64,000 nucleotides of DNA from Nelumbo lutea (lineage: Eukaryota > Streptophyta > Magnoliopsida > Proteales > Nelumbonaceae): positions 38,224,222-38,288,221 of the forward strand of contig JAKGHH010000002.1 of assembly GCA_022828595.1 (NCBI GenBank), written 5' to 3'. The notes below the pieces were generated by a model. It did not search any database. It saw only the letters and a list, made by a program, of their open reading frames with translations, and was not told the origin of the DNA. A program made the position numbers and the translations under genes. The number at the start of each line of letters is the position of its first letter. Positions within the stretch are counted from its first letter, which is position 1. Below, piece after piece: positions 31,216 to 44,079 of the stretch.

Positions 31216-32303
31216 AAACTTTGCCAGTCTTCGGGCAAAGCAAAACTCAAGCAAAACAAGAAAAAACTAATTATTGAATTTCTTTTCTTCTTCTCTATAC
31301 GAGGCCTGATCCATTGCATGCTTCAGTCTAGACTTGGTAATCTTCCCATTTTCCATTTCTTTCTCCCCTTTTTCTCGTCCAAGAGTGATCGCAAATCACG
31401 ATTCCTCATGGTCCCAAGTTAAATCAATAGTCAAGGAAACAAGCCTTCCACCGGCTGAACCTTCTTGGACTGAACAGGTACCCATTGCCTTAACAAACCA
31501 GTTTTGCCAGATTCAATTATCTTTTTTTGTTTCTTAGGTTAAAACAAGGTGTGTTATTGCCATAAGCTTGCTATGTATCACATCTCCACCACTTAGTATG
31601 AATTCCAAGGGTCTGAAGGTGAGAATGGGGTTGGGGTTCTAGGGTGAGTGCATTTTATGCTCCATCTCACCCTTTCCTTTTCCTTTCGCTTCTAAATGTG
31701 AGTGCATTTTATGCTCCATCTCACATTTTCCCTTCGCTTCTAGATGTGAGTGCATTTTATGCTCCATCTCACATTAGTCACGAAATATTTCCCTCTCTCT
31801 TTTTTTTGGATAAGAATCATAGGGTCTCGCCGCTTGATCCATGGATTTATTGATCGTGATCTCAATATGCCTAACACAACAAGTTCTAGAATAAACTTAC
31901 CATGTTTGATTGATATTTATGTGAAAATCAATCAAACCCTTATATCTTGCCTATTGATCGATTAAAATAATGAGGTACCATATGCAGCCAAGAGAGTTTC
32001 AGTTAGTCATGCTTGCATCCTATCCTATCTATTCAGCCTAGGCACATGATTCCTAATAAATTGAAATCGTTCAAGGATAAGCTTCCAGGGAGTATGTGAT
32101 TATGCATACTTATAACATTGTCCCCAATGTATGTGATTATGCATGAAGTAGAAGGATTTGGGGGTACTTCCCTGTTCGTATTGTTGGGTTCCTACTAAAC
32201 ACAAAAATCAAAACCAAACAAAATAACAAAACTAACTAAATACAATGGGTCCCACAAGCGCAATTGTTTAACGTTGTTATGCTCGACGTTCTCCTCTACT
32301 CCT
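31216..32303. other. Non-coding region between integrase and 3' LTR
   Basis: About 1.1 kb in the place where Athila elements often carry an env-like frame; none is seen here. It contains a three-copy tandem repeat (31644-31772). Confidence 0.6.
31644..31772. repeat. Three tandem copies of a 48-54 bp unit
   Basis: GTGAGTGCATTTTATGCTCC starts at 31644, 31698 and 31746, each followed by ATCTCAC and a CCTTCGCTTCTA-type spacer. The repeat is inside the element, upstream of the 3' LTR. Confidence 0.9.
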
Positions 32304-35300
32304 TTAATCCAATGAATACCGATGAATGTCCAACGAGATGTCTACCGTAGAGGAGACATTTGCATCCTCGTGGAACAACTTCAATCGATGCCCATTCACC
32401 TTGAAGATCTTACCTGTGTCTAGACTTTTGATCTCTACTGCACCATAAGGAAATACATTATTCACAATAAGTGGACCCATCCACCTAGAACGCAGCTTAC
32501 CTGGCATGAGTTGAAGTCAAGAATTATACAATAAGACCTTTTGTCCAATTTTAAATTGTTTTCTTGAGAGTACATTGTCATGGAACGATTTGGTCTTTTC
32601 TTTGTAGATTCTTGAATTTTCAGATGCCTCTAACCTCAACTCCTCCAGCTCTTGCAACTGGAGCTTCCTTTCCTTCCCTACTTCTTCCATATTCATGTTG
32701 CATCGCTTGATTGCCCAATAGGCCCTATGTTCAATTTCGACTGGCAGGTGGCAAGAATTGCCAAAAATTAACTTGTAAGGGGACATACCTATTGGGGTCT
32801 TGTAAGTTGTTCGATACGCCCAGAGAGCATCATCTAGACGTAGGCTCCAATCCTTCCTTCCTGGATTCACCATCTTTTCCAAGATGGAATTTACCTTTCT
32901 ATTGGAAATTTCAGCTTGCCCGTTAGTCTGCGGGTGATAGGCAGTGGCAATTTGGTGATGCACCCCATACCTTCTCAACAAGGCTTCGACGACTCTATTG
33001 CAGAAGTGAGTCCCTTGATCGCTTATGATGGCTCGAGGAATGCCAAACCTATTGAAGATGTTAGACTTGATAAATCCTACAACACATTTAGAATCACTAG
33101 TCTTGGTGGCTTTGGCTTCCACCCATTTTAAGACATAATCGACTGCCAAAAGTATGTAAGAAAAACCACAAGAGGGAGGAAAGGGTCCCATGAAATCAAT
33201 ACCCCAAACATCAAATATTTCACATATAAGAATGGGGGTTTGGGGCATCTCATTCCTACGAGATAGTGTACCTGTTTGTTGACATCTTTCACAGGTTTTA
33301 CAAAACAAGTATGCATCTCTAAATAGGGTGGCCCAATATAACCCACTATCCAAAACTTTTTGAGCAGTTCTCTTTGGCTCAAAATGGCTACCACAAGCAT
33401 AATTATGAAAAAACATTAGAATTGACATATGCTCTTCCTTAGGGACACATCTCCTAATCATTTGATTAGAACAAAACTTCCATAGATAGGGTTCGTCCCA
33501 TACATAATATTTCGCCTTGTACCTGATTTTGTTCTTCATGGATTTGCTAAGGTCATTAGGCAAGAATCCGGTGACCAGGTAGTTCACAATATCAGCATAC
33601 CATGGAACCATACATCTCATGTGAAACAATTGCTCATCAAGAAACAACTCACAAATGGGTGAGGAGTTCTCATCTTTCACCAACCTACTTAGGTGATCCG
33701 CCACCGAGTTTTCACCTCCCTTTCGATCCTTGATCTCTAAATCAAACTCTTGGAGCAAGAGTATCCACCTTATCAGCCTCGGTTTTAACTCCTTCTTGGC
33801 TAGTAGGTATTGCAAAGTTGCATGGTCAGAAAATATGAGTACTTTAGAGCCAAGCAAATATGATCTAAATTTGTCTAAAGCAAAAACAATAGCTAGTAGC
33901 TCCTTTTCAGTAGTTGTGTAGTTGCTTTGGGCAGCATTCAACATCTTGGAAACGTAATAAATGATGTGGCTCTTCGCATCTAATCGTTGACCAAGAACAG
34001 CCCCTACCGCATAGTTGCTTGCATTGGTCATGATCTCAAAGGGCAAGTTCCAATTGGGTGGTTGAATAATGGGTGCAATTGTTAATAAACTCTTAAGCTT
34101 GTCAAATGCTTCCTTGCACTCATCACCAATATCGAATAGCACATCCTTTTGCACCAAATTGGACAATAGTAGGGAAATTTTTGAAAAATCTTTGATGAAC
34201 CTGCGATAAAAGTCCGCATGTCCAAGAAAAGAACAAACCTCCCTAATATTCATAGGGTAGGGTAAGCTCACAATCAAATCAATTTTGGCCTTGTCGACTT
34301 CTATTCCTCTTGCTGAAATTATATGTCCCAACACAATACATTCCTTCACCATAAAATGACATTTTTCATAGTTTAAGACAAGATTTGTTTCCACACACCT
34401 ATTCAGAAATTTACTTAAACTATTTAAGCAGTCATCAAATGAATCACCATAAATAGTAAAATCATCCATGAACACTTCAATGCATCTTTGAATAAAATCA
34501 AAAAATATGCTCATCATGCATCTTTGAAAAGGTGCCGAATGGGCAAGTGAATGTTGTTTTCTCTTGGTCCTCCTACGCAATAACAATATGATAATATCCT
34601 GAGAACCCATCGAGAAAACAGAAAAAAACCTTACCTGCTAATCACTCTAGCATCTGATCGATGAAGGGTATGGGAAAGTGGTCCTTAGGAGTGGCTAGGT
34701 TAAGTTTTCAAAAATCTATTACCATTCACCAACCACCTTGTACCCTCATGGGAACTAGTTCATTATTTTGATTTTTTTCTACAGTAATCCCAGTTTTCTT
34801 AGGCACAACATGAATAGGACTTACCCATTTACTATCTGAAATTGGATAAATTATCCCTTCATCTAACAGTTTAAACACTTTTTCATTACTACCTCTTTCA
34901 TTACCGGGTTGAGTTTTCTTTGTGGTTCTCTAACAGGTTTGGTGCCATCTTCCAAAAGGATCCTATGCATGCAAATTGAGGGGCTGACCCCCTTTATGTC
35001 GGCTAAGGTCCAACCAATCGCCACTTTATGGTCTTTTAGGACTTTGATTAGCCTCTCCTCTTGCTCCTTAGTCAACCTTTTTGCAATGATCATGGGCAGT
35101 GTCTCTTTTTTGCCTAAGTATGCATATTTAAGATGATCAGGTAGGGTCTTCAATTCCAACTCCGGAGCCTGCAAAACAAAAGGCAGCAATTTTGTGTGAG
35201 AAACTGTTGATGGAATATCAGAATTACTTACCTCTTGTTCCAGCATTAGTTCCGGAGTATCATAGGATGCATCGAACTCCTCTTCCTTGTCCGATTGTGC

Positions 35301-35408
35301 CTTGTATTCCAGTTCATCATCCATGTCCTCCTCTCCAAAGACTTCCTGCACAATCGAATCAATGGTATCAATAGAGCAGATCGAATGACATTTACTAGGA
35401 TATTTCAT
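32304..35408 (-). pseudogene. Athila-like pol: RT, RNase H, integrase (broken)
   Basis: Encodes enzymes for copying and inserting the element. In element sense: RT N-terminus from 35408 (KLNPVMKEVV near 34890), several in-frame stops at 34860-34620, then a short deletion near 34530 that removes the block before FQRCMMSIF. The FMDD catalytic motif is intact at 34475-34461. RNase H follows ([31 protein letters not shown]). The integrase has a zinc region with C..C (CKTCERC), then [16 protein letters not shown] and [10 protein letters not shown] as D, D and E. A CGA-to-TGA-type stop at 32519-32517 cuts the integrase tail (GKLRSRWMGP continues to 32304). Non-functional. Confidence 0.92.
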
Positions 35409-35411
35409 TGC

Positions 35412-36308
35412 TTAAAAAATATTAAATTTTACAATCTCTCTGTCGAATTCGACGGAGAGGGTACCCTCATCCACATCTATTTTGGTTTTGGTCGTTTTTA
35501 TGAATGGCTTGCCTAATAGAAGTGGGGCTGAACTCGTGGCTGTATCCTCCTCCATCTTTAGGATGTAAAAATCAGCTGGAAAGATTAAATCATTAACCTG
35601 CACCAATACATCCTCAACAATCCCTTCTGGGTAGGCATTAGAACGGTCAGCTAATTGAATAACAACTTTAGTCTCCTTCAAAGGACCTAGTCTCAATGCA
35701 CAGTAAATCGAATATGGCATGACATTAATAGATGCACCTAAGTCCAGCATGGCACGCTTGATTCGTTTATTGCCAATCACACAACGTAAGGTAAACATAC
35801 CTGGATTAGCACGTTTTTTTGATAGGGTCCTCTTGATCATGGTTGAAACGTTCTCTCCAACTCTTACATTTTCATCAATTTGCAGCCTTCTCTTGTTAGT
35901 GCATAATTCCTTAAAAAAATTTGCATATTTTGGGATTTGTTTTATTGCATCTAACAAAGGAATGTTGAACTCCACCTTCCTGAAGGTTTCTAGCACTTCT
36001 TGCTCATATTCCTCTTTCTTAGACTTTTCTAACCTACTAGGAAAAGGTGGTACAACAGCATTAGTAACTTTAGGGAGAGGGGGGACGGATTTTACCTCAA
36101 TGGGGTTGTCGTTTGACCCTTGTCTTTCCTCTTCCTTGGCTGCCTTCGGTGGTGAGCTTGGTTGGGGCTGCAACTCTCTTCCACTTCTCAACACCACCGC
36201 ACTTGCATTCTCTTTTGGGTTAACTACCATTTGTGAGGGTAGTTTCCCGGAGCTCTGCGCCTCCAACTTGCTAATGGAAGTGGCAAGTTGACTGATTTGG
36301 TTCCCCAA
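35412..36308 (-). pseudogene. Athila-like gag C-terminus and aspartic protease
   Basis: A 298-residue open stretch. It starts in the gag-protease linker (VVLRSGRELQPQPSSPPKAA) and contains the retropepsin motif LDLGASINVMP (about 35750-35718), where DLG takes the place of the usual DTG/DSG; DLG is common in this lineage. The protease would cut the polyprotein. A single stop at 35412 separates it, in the same frame, from the RT start at 35408. Confidence 0.88.
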
Positions 36309-37595
36309 ATTCTGAATGCTGGCCCTTGTCTCCTACTGAAATTGCTGAGTATTAGTAGCTAGAGCCTTGACTATATCATCTAATGACATACCTGAATTTG
36401 GGGGTTGGCCTTGTGCTATATTGGGTGTTGAAAACTGGGGTTGTCGACTAAAAAATTGGGACTGATATTTCTGCTGTCCTCCTTGGTTCCCGTAGCTTAG
36501 ATTTGGATTATCTCTCCACCTTGGATTGTAGTAGTTGGAGTAGGGATCATACTTTCATTGGGTCTAGCCCGAGAATCCTCCTACGACACTTACTTGCTGA
36601 ATCGATCCATCCTGTAGTGATGGACACATGTCCGTAGGATGTCTAGGGATCGAACAGATACCACACACCCTAGCTGTTTGTAATTGTCCTGCAGCAAGTT
36701 GCCTAACCAAAGCAATTAAATCTGAAATTTGATTTTCCAAATTAACATGGCTTACCTCATTAACTCGTCTAATGGTACCATCTATCCTTGCACCAAACTA
36801 CTGTGAATTTTTGGCCATGTTGGAAATTAATTCCCTGGTCGCTTTGGGTGTCTTGTTTACTAAAACTCCTCCACTGGCTGCATCGACCATACTTCTATCC
36901 ATGGGCTGGAGCCCTTCATAGAAGTATTGAATTAACAGTTGTTCGGGTATTTAGTGGTGTGGACAGCTAGCAACAAGTTGTTTAAATCTTTCCCAATATT
37001 CATATAGTGTCTCACCACCAAATTGCCGAACTCCACATATTTCTTTTCTTATGTTTGCAGCCCGGGATGTAGGAAAATATTTATCCAAAAATATCCTATT
37101 CATCTCATCCCATGTGCGTATTGAACCGGGAGGAAGAATATACAACCAATCATTTGCTTTATCTCGTAAAGTAAATGAAAAGGCTATGAGTTTTACCTGG
37201 TCCTCGGTCATACCTTGGGGCTTCATGCTCAAACAGACGAAATGGAATTCCTTTAGATGCTTTTGAGGGTCCTCACATGGATAACCATGAAATATTGGGA
37301 ATAGTTGTATGAAAAGAGTTTTGATTTCAATAGCTACCTCTAGTGTGGGATATGTTATACATAAGTGTTGTTGGTTCATAATCGGTGCAGCCAACTCCCT
37401 TAATGTCCTTTCTCTGTCAGCCATTCTTTCTCCTTCTTCAAAAATGGGAAGATTACAAGCTGGTAGATCAAAATCTGAATTCACCCTTTTAGGTGAACGA
37501 TCCTTCCTTTGCTTCGCCTCCTTCCTTAAACAACGGGTAGTTTTCTCAATTTCAGGGTTATACTCGAGTTCACCTCGTTGAGAAGCACGAGTCAT
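36309..37595 (-). pseudogene. Athila-like gag (capsid and zinc knuckle, broken)
   Basis: 37595-36951 reads an open 214-residue gag start with a retrotransposon capsid domain (FPIFHGYPCEDPQKHLKEFH, FSFTLRDKANDWLY, FLDKYFP). Below 36951 the same protein continues with stops. A CCHC knuckle CGICSIPRHPTDMC lies near 36665-36624, after which the frame stops again before the linker. Gag would package the element RNA. At least four in-frame stops disable it. Confidence 0.88.
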
Positions 37596-37650
37596 AAAAC
37601 AAGAAGGTTAACACAAATAGAAGGAAATAGCTAAGAATTTAAAGTTGCTC

Positions 37651-37667
37651 CCCAGCAACGGTGCCAA
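37651..37667 (-). other. Primer binding site (tRNA-Asp type)
   Basis: The complement reads TGGCACCGTTGCTGGGG. Compared with the plant tRNA-Asp 3' complement TGGCGCCGTTGCCGGGG it has two mismatches. It lies 14 bp inside the 5' LTR end. Confidence 0.9.
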
Positions 37668-37681
37668 AATTTTGGTGGGTT

Positions 37682-39216
37682 TGTCGAAGCCCTCAAAATT
37701 AGTACTAGTCCCACAATAAGATATTTGCAGTAAAAGTGATACTAGGTCGAATCCCATAGGGAGATAAAAGTAATCTCTTAGCTGAATGAATAATATTACT
37801 GAGTGTGGGAAATTAAATACTGAAATTAAAAGAAGAAATAGCAAACAAACAAGAGAAATCAGCCTTATCGAATTCTGGTTCAGGGGTTCGGTTTTGCCAA
37901 TTGGCCATCGATCATAGGTATCCCTGGAAATCTTGCAATTCAAGCATTTAACCTTAGATTTATTAGGATAGCCATAATAAACCTTGTGTTTTCCTAATAC
38001 AGCTGATCAAACCCAGCATTCAATCAACACTTATCACTACTCAATTGGGTACAATCGCGTTCCATATTAACCAGTGATAGCATTATGATTTGTGAAAACA
38101 GTTAAACCAAAACAACAATAATTGAGATAGCTGCAATTATTGCATCTTGTTCCATCGATTCCTTTTAGGTTAAACCATGTTAATACATTGGTCAAAGGCT
38201 GTCACGAACAATTGACTCAAAAAGATATTAACCTAATTGCTACTTGTACCACTATTCGTGACAATTACGGATCACCGAAATCATGGATAGCAATAGGAAA
38301 ATCAACATTAATTCAGTTTGTCAGACTAATTAACATTAACATCCAATGAAAATATGCACCAGAATCAATGAATACTTGAATTAGAAAACAAGAACTGAAA
38401 TTAAGTACAGAACCTCATAATGACTCAATCGAAACCTCCCCCTTGAACCTGAAAAGAGAAGTTTAGCTGCTCATGATCTTCGAACCCTCCATGCATTTCT
38501 TCTCTATGGCCGAACTACTCTCTTGGTAGCTTGTGTTGCTTGGTGATCTCTTGGATCTTGGAGTGAGTGATGTTAGAGCTGGTCCACCCCCCTCTTTATA
38601 TAGCCAAAGGAGAGGGCTGTTTTCCAACTCCTTCTAGGAGATCATCTTATCTTCAGGGAGTCCTGATCTTCTTTGAACTAATCATATCCTATCTCTTATC
38701 TAATCCCAACCTTCTTATCTTGTATAGGATTACATTCAAAATTTAGATCTAATAAGACTCTCTCCCTCCTTGGAGGTTAAATTCGAATTAGGACTCTAGG
38801 TTCTTGCATCCGAGTTGGGCTTCTTTGATAACTTGGACTGCTTCCAGGTTCTTCTACGAGTTGGGCTTCAACTGTGAAATGGGCCTGGTTGCGAACTTGC
38901 TCCAACTTCGGGCCCAAATTTCTACTTGATGCGGACCGAATCTGTAAAAACTCAAAATATAAAAGTTGTGGGCTTTCCTTTCATCTTTCTAATGCTTCTT
39001 GAATTGTCCATTTCAGATTCCGGAATTGAGAGTTATGCCTAGATTACTGAATGTCACTGAAACTGTGCAAAATCATCCGATTTGCCCTATTTTCTTCCAT
39101 TTGCATTTTTTATTGCCCTGAATCGAAATACAAGAGTAATGAGTCCATTTATGTGCTAAAGTAATGTAAAAGATAAAAATTATGGATAAAAATATGGTTC
39201 TTTTTAGTCTCATCCA
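37682..39216 (-). repeat. 5' LTR of the Athila-like element
   Basis: About 1535 bp. In element sense it starts TGGATGAGACT (a one-base variant of TGATGAGACT) and ends CTTCGACA. It holds a TATA box TATATAAAG (complement at 38594-38602) upstream of a G-rich stretch. It aligns along its length with 31200-29764. Confidence 0.9.
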
Positions 39217-39885
39217 TTACTCTATTAATTGAAAACCCTAATCAAGAAATCACAAGAATGAATCACAATCAATCGGATCTGCTTAAAATATTATTTACAT
39301 ATCAGAATTGAAACCCATCATGGTTTGCATAATAGAAAGAAGGATAGATTCAACAAAGAAAAATCATGAAACCCTAATTAAATCTAGGTTACCGAATTCG
39401 CAGAATCAAAGAAGAAGACAACCTAGGATTTCAGCATCAATCTTCAATCTTCTCTTCAATTCGCATTCAGCAGCCTTCTCTCCTTCTCCCGCACTTCTTC
39501 TCTTTGGTTTTGTCTTCAGGGGTCCAAACCCTAATTTCCTCTTTTTGTTTTCTTTTTATACTCTTCCTTTCACCTTCTTCCCATTCTCTAAAGTCAGTCG
39601 CCTTTTTGGAGCCTCCCTTAGGATTGTTGTTGGGCTGCTGTTCTTGGTGGGCCGAACTGCTGTTCTCCCATAGGGTTTCAGTTGGGCTGCAGTTGGGCCT
39701 CTTTCCTTGGTGGCCGAAGTGCTTCCCTTTTCACCATATCAGCATGCCTTCATGCTCTCTTCGCCCTAGACTGTCCCAAACTCCTAGTTTCCTGAAATTC
39801 TGCTCAATTAGGGTAAAACCATTGAAAATCATCATCAATACCATGTATAAAACAATAAAAATGATGTGTAGCATGCGCACACATT
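39217..39885. other. C/T-rich, LTR-like spacer without a gene
   Basis: Sequence between the Athila-like LTR and a copia fragment, with CCCTAATT and TTCTTCTCT motifs often seen in LTR leaders. Its frames show no recognisable domain. It may be a relic of another LTR, but no partner copy is in the window. Confidence 0.4.
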
Positions 39886-40780
39886 AGATATCATTGAAAC
39901 TTTCAGTCCTGTTGTAAAACTAACCACAATTCGCATTGTTCTTGTTATTGTTGTTGCTCAAAATATTGACCATTGCACCAGCTTGGCGTTCAGAACGCTT
40001 TCTTACATGGAGACTTGGATGAACTTGTTTACATGCAACAACCCTATGGCTTTGTTGAATCTACACATCCCGATTATGTTTGTTTCCTCAAAAATATTTT
40101 ATATGATTTGCGCCAGGCCCCTCACTTGTGGTTTTCTAAGCCAAGCTCGTATCTTCTCTCCATTGGGTTCATTGGCTCTCGACCCGACACTTCTCTCTTC
40201 ATTAAGCGCATGGTTGACTAGACTATCTTCGTTCTCGTATATGTCAATGACATTATAATTACCGGCTCCTCTTCCTCTCACATTCAGTCTGTAATCCATG
40301 ATATGAGACATCATTTTGCTATCAAGGACCTTGGTCCTCTCAGTTATTTTCTGGGTGTTGAGATTATCCGTACATCCTCCGTCTTATTTCTTTCGCAGAG
40401 AAAATACATTACTTATCTTCTTACAAAAGCGCAGCTCAATGGCATCAAACCGGTTTCCACCCTGGCTCAAGCCGATGCTAGTGTTTCCAAAATTCATGGG
40501 GAACCGTTCTTTGCTGGAGAACTATATCACCGTACTGTTGGCGCCCTCCAATACCTCTCCATCACAGCATTGTCTCTGCTACTTCCGAGCTGCTATGGGT
40601 GAAGTCTCTTCTCTTAGAATTGGGCATTCTCTCAAGTTCCTCTCCTCCTATACTATGGTGTGACGACATTGGGCCACTTATCTCGTTGCTAATCCTGTAC
40701 TTCACTCCAAAGCCAAGCTCATCCAAATTGATGTTTGTTCGTGAACATGTTGCTTAGAAGAACCTTCGTGTACATACTAA
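39886..40780 (+). pseudogene. Ty1/copia RT-RNase H fragment
   Basis: Remnant of a copia polyprotein, RVT_2 type. The blocks in order are LGVQNAFLHGDLDELVYMQQ, PYGF, LYDLRQAP, a stop TAG (40219-40221), YVNDI (40240-40251, where YVDD is expected), FAIKDLGPLSYFLGVEI, LSQRKYI, YHRTVGALQYLS, then RNase H pieces in other frames. The lost catalytic Asp and the stop show it is dead. No LTRs were found beside it. Confidence 0.88.
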
Positions 40781-42059
40781 TGTATATATGCTCACTTTGA
40801 CACTCAATGAATGATCATTGAATTTCCCAAGTCTGATAGTCTCAAATAAAAACAACAATTCATATAAAAAACTTAGAAATAACAATTTGTATTAACGGAT
40901 CCGGAATTAATATGTTTTGGGTAAAAAAAGTCCTCATAAATTTGTATTGATCAACCCTACACCAAATACAACCCTGCTAATTTTTTCCTTACACCAAAAA
41001 TAATATATTTATTAAGAAATAAAGGGGCGAAGAAGGTCTCACAAATGAAACTGAGTGGGAGACTACAGTCGAAAAAGTTCTTCTCACTTCAGGCTTAAAA
41101 AAAAAAAAATCTTGTCACTTCTTGATAGGCATTTATTTAGGCGCTGATTAGTTTATTAAAAAATAAGAGAGAAACAAAACTTCTTTTTTTTTTTTTTTTA
41201 ATTTTTTGCAAAGAGAGAAGCACACTAAACACAACGTTTAAGGAATTAAAAGTTTTTGCAGAAACAGTAGATATAGATGTAACAAAGTGCAATTCGATCG
41301 TTGGAGATAATGGCGTGGATGTCCCAATAATTAAGATTGCAATTTAGTGTTGTGTTGATAGTTTTCCAGAAGTGAGTCATCGTCAAGTCACACTAGCTAG
41401 ACACGCAGAGCTTCTATTTCTTTCACCTCAAAAATATGTCTGAATTTTCAAGGCGTATAAATAGTCTTTAATTAGAATTGATAGTGCATAGACCAATTCC
41501 ACTCCACACCATGAATTCTGTATTTTTCAAATGGGCCCTAATATGTGAAATTCAAATTGACTTGTGATTTTTATGTAATAAACTAGTATGACTAATTCAT
41601 AATGAGAAAAGTAGAAAGTAGAAGCAATGAAATGGATCCCAAAGCTAAGTCAAGTAGTCAACATCGATGGGCCTGCCTAGGAGAAGCACCTTCATACATC
41701 ACTTATCTACACTTCTACAAAGACTTTCGTAGTGGCTCCAGTCTCCAGAGGTCTTTGGGATGGTTCCGTGGCTCCAATATTGGACACATAAGAAGGGAAC
41801 AATCTTGACTGTTATGTTGGAGTTTGTATGGAGTAGAATGTGAGAAAAGTCTTTGGAATATATCATACATGGACAGCCGAAGTTTTTGCCATGGAAAAAA
41901 GTTTTTGAAGTCTGATCTTTAAAACTCAAATACTTTTGTTCTAAAAACAATTAGAAATATTGGTTTTTGGTATTTTTAGAGGCCCTGAAAAGATAAAATA
42001 GTTTGAGTTGGAACAACTTTCAAACATTTGAAACTATGAAGTTACTATTTTATCCCAAA
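40781..42059. other. AT-rich intergenic DNA, no gene
   Basis: Only short frames and A/T runs (A12 near 41099, T15 near 41186). Nothing identifiable. Confidence 0.6.
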
Positions 42060-42624
42060 AAGTAGACTGTTTGATACATTTGAAACTATTAAAACCTACC
42101 CTATAGTTTGTGTTTTAACTAAAGTATCCCCTATAATTTTCAATCAATTTACTTAATCAACCTTAATTTCCATTAGATGAAAGTGAAAAATGACAGTTTT
42201 AACTCTAACATCCATTCAAATAAACTTAATCAAAAGAAACTAAACAAGAATGTCATTTTTTCCCCTAATAAAACATGAACAACCGCTCTAATTTTCTCGA
42301 TATTGTCAATTTTGTTTTCTATGCAAAAAAGTGTTAGCGGTACTTTTCGAGTAAACAACCATGGATCCATACCCTTGAACATATTCCACTTGGTTTAGGG
42401 ATGCTTTTGGAATAAACAACCATGGGTCCATACCCTTGAACATTTTCCACTTAGTTTAGGTGATCATGTTACTATTTTCATATGGCACACACACATAGTT
42501 CTTAATTAAAGGTTGGCTAAGTAAATAGGTTGCAAATTATAAGGGATGTTTTAGAAAAATGCATACTAAGGTATGTTTAAGTAAATCTGTGAAACTATAA
42601 GGAGTGTTCTAGTAAATGACCCTA
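42060..42624. mobile_element. Diverged relative of the long-TIR fold-back element
   Basis: The left arm has CCCTATAGTTTGTGTTTTAA and AAAGTATCCCC; the right arm has the complements (GGGATGTTTTAGAAAAATGC, GGAGTGTTCTAGTAAATGAC). Similar size and layout to 27562-28093, but much more diverged. Boundaries are approximate. Confidence 0.45.
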
Positions 42625-43149
42625 AAAAATATTAAAAAGAATTTTAAACAAAAATATTATTGCTATTATATAAAAATATTATTTGTTTAAATAAAAATAA
42701 TATTTTTATTATTTATTAATAATAAATATTAGTAATATTTCCAAAATAAGTAATAATATTATTTATTATTATTAGGTTGATGATAGTAATGAGGATATAA
42801 GTGTTATTTTATCACCTTTAAAATGTGTATGATTATGGAAAAACATGAGGCCAGGTCTTATTATTTTAGACACTTTTCCCTTATTAAACATTAGTAGTAG
42901 ACATGATCTCTAACTTCCCTTACCACTGACTTGGGAAAACAAGTTTTTTAGAGGTTAGAGGAATACAACCTAATTTTTACCTTCATTAGGTTTGGGATTT
43001 GGAAATGGCTAATCATAAACACATGAAAGGGAGTAGGCACAACACAGGCTACCTATTGAACAGGTCGTGGAACTTACCCCAATTTGTTCACTTATAATTT
43101 AACATGTTCCAACAAGTAACTTGTGGATTATAGGTACCATGTAATATGG
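42625..43149. other. AT-rich intergenic DNA, no gene
   Basis: Dense TTATTAATAATAAATATT low-complexity sequence and no coding. Confidence 0.6.
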
Positions 43150-43600
43150 AGAGAACGAACTTTGGCTATAGCTAGGAGTGAGTATTATTCGGTTAAAACT
43201 GAAATACCGAACCGAAAATTTTGGTTTTTTGTTTTTTGGTTCAATTTTTTTTTGTTTTTAGATAGTTCGATTCAGTTAGTTCGCTTTTTAGGAATTTCAG
43301 TTTTCGGTTTCGGTTTTCAGAGTTAGAAATTTGGTTAATCAAGAAAATTGATTTAACCAAAATTCGTTATATAATATGTAATATGTAATATACAATATAT
43401 AACATGTAATATATAATATGCTATTTATTTATATATTAATATATTATATATAATGTATTATAATGAAATTCACTTTCAAAATATATATTATAATATAATA
43501 TATATTATATGTTAGAATAAATAATATTTGATATATTAATTAAATTCAGTTTTTAACTGAAATAACCAAAAAACCAAGAGTACGAGGACGGTGAGACACC
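43150..43600. repeat. GGTTCGGTTTT-rich and (AT)n low-complexity block
   Basis: Begins with GTGAGTATTATTCGGTTAAA and ends with an inverted-looking TTTTTAACTGAAATAACC. Between are CGGTTTTCGGTTTC-like runs and a stretch of ATATAATAT/ATGTAATAT. The relation of the ends suggests an old MITE, but no target duplication is visible. Confidence 0.45.
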
Positions 43601-44079
43601 ATCGACTAAGAAAGCTATCCCGGAGGTATGATTTAATATTTGATTGTAAATCATGATATAACTACTAAAATTGTACTGCCTTCTTTCAAATAAATATACC
43701 TAATATTTGTTTCCATCAAAAGACTTTGCTATCGAGATAACTATTATACATGTATCCTTTACTGAAACCGTAACTGCCATGTACTCATCGCTTGAACTGC
43801 ACATACATATATATGGCTCCACCTTGAATGAAATGACGATTGCACTTTCTGATGTGAACATTTCCATGCATGATGTTTCAAGTAGAACTATTTCATCGAG
43901 CAATCTTCGCAAAAGGACATTGCGATGATTTCAATGCAGGAGGACATTCCATAACCTAAACAAATAACACCAACATCAAAGGTACAATGCACTAAAAGAC
44001 ATAAACACATAATTAATAATGGAATTAAAGATGCCAAAATTCACTTGCAATAAATGGGATAGAAAGAGGAGACCATAGA
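43601..44079. other. Unassigned sequence upstream of the Ty3 fragment
   Basis: About 480 bp with short frames only. No domain and no LTR recognised. Confidence 0.5.

Larger units (their letters stand above)
29764..39216 (-). mobile_element. Athila-like Ty3/gypsy retrotransposon, defective
   Basis: A 9.45-kb LTR element on the minus strand. The right-hand (5') LTR is 37682-39216 and the left-hand (3') LTR 29764-31200. A PBS complementary to tRNA-Asp and a purine tract beside the 3' LTR are present. Order in element sense: gag, zinc knuckle, protease, RT, RNase H, integrase, as in Ty3/gypsy. The Athila-type call rests on the Asp PBS, the LRSGREL-type gag-to-protease linker and the DLGASINVMP protease. 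LTRs differ by several percent. No target duplication can be read because the 3' LTR has lost its last 86 bp. Multiple stops and a deletion in RT make it dead. Confidence 0.92.

Noticed and set aside
32304..37595. Integrated pararetrovirus (caulimovirid-like) copy
   Set aside because: LTRs, PPT, an Asp-type PBS and an integrase with D-D-E motifs are present, and no movement protein is seen. This is a Ty3/gypsy retrotransposon.
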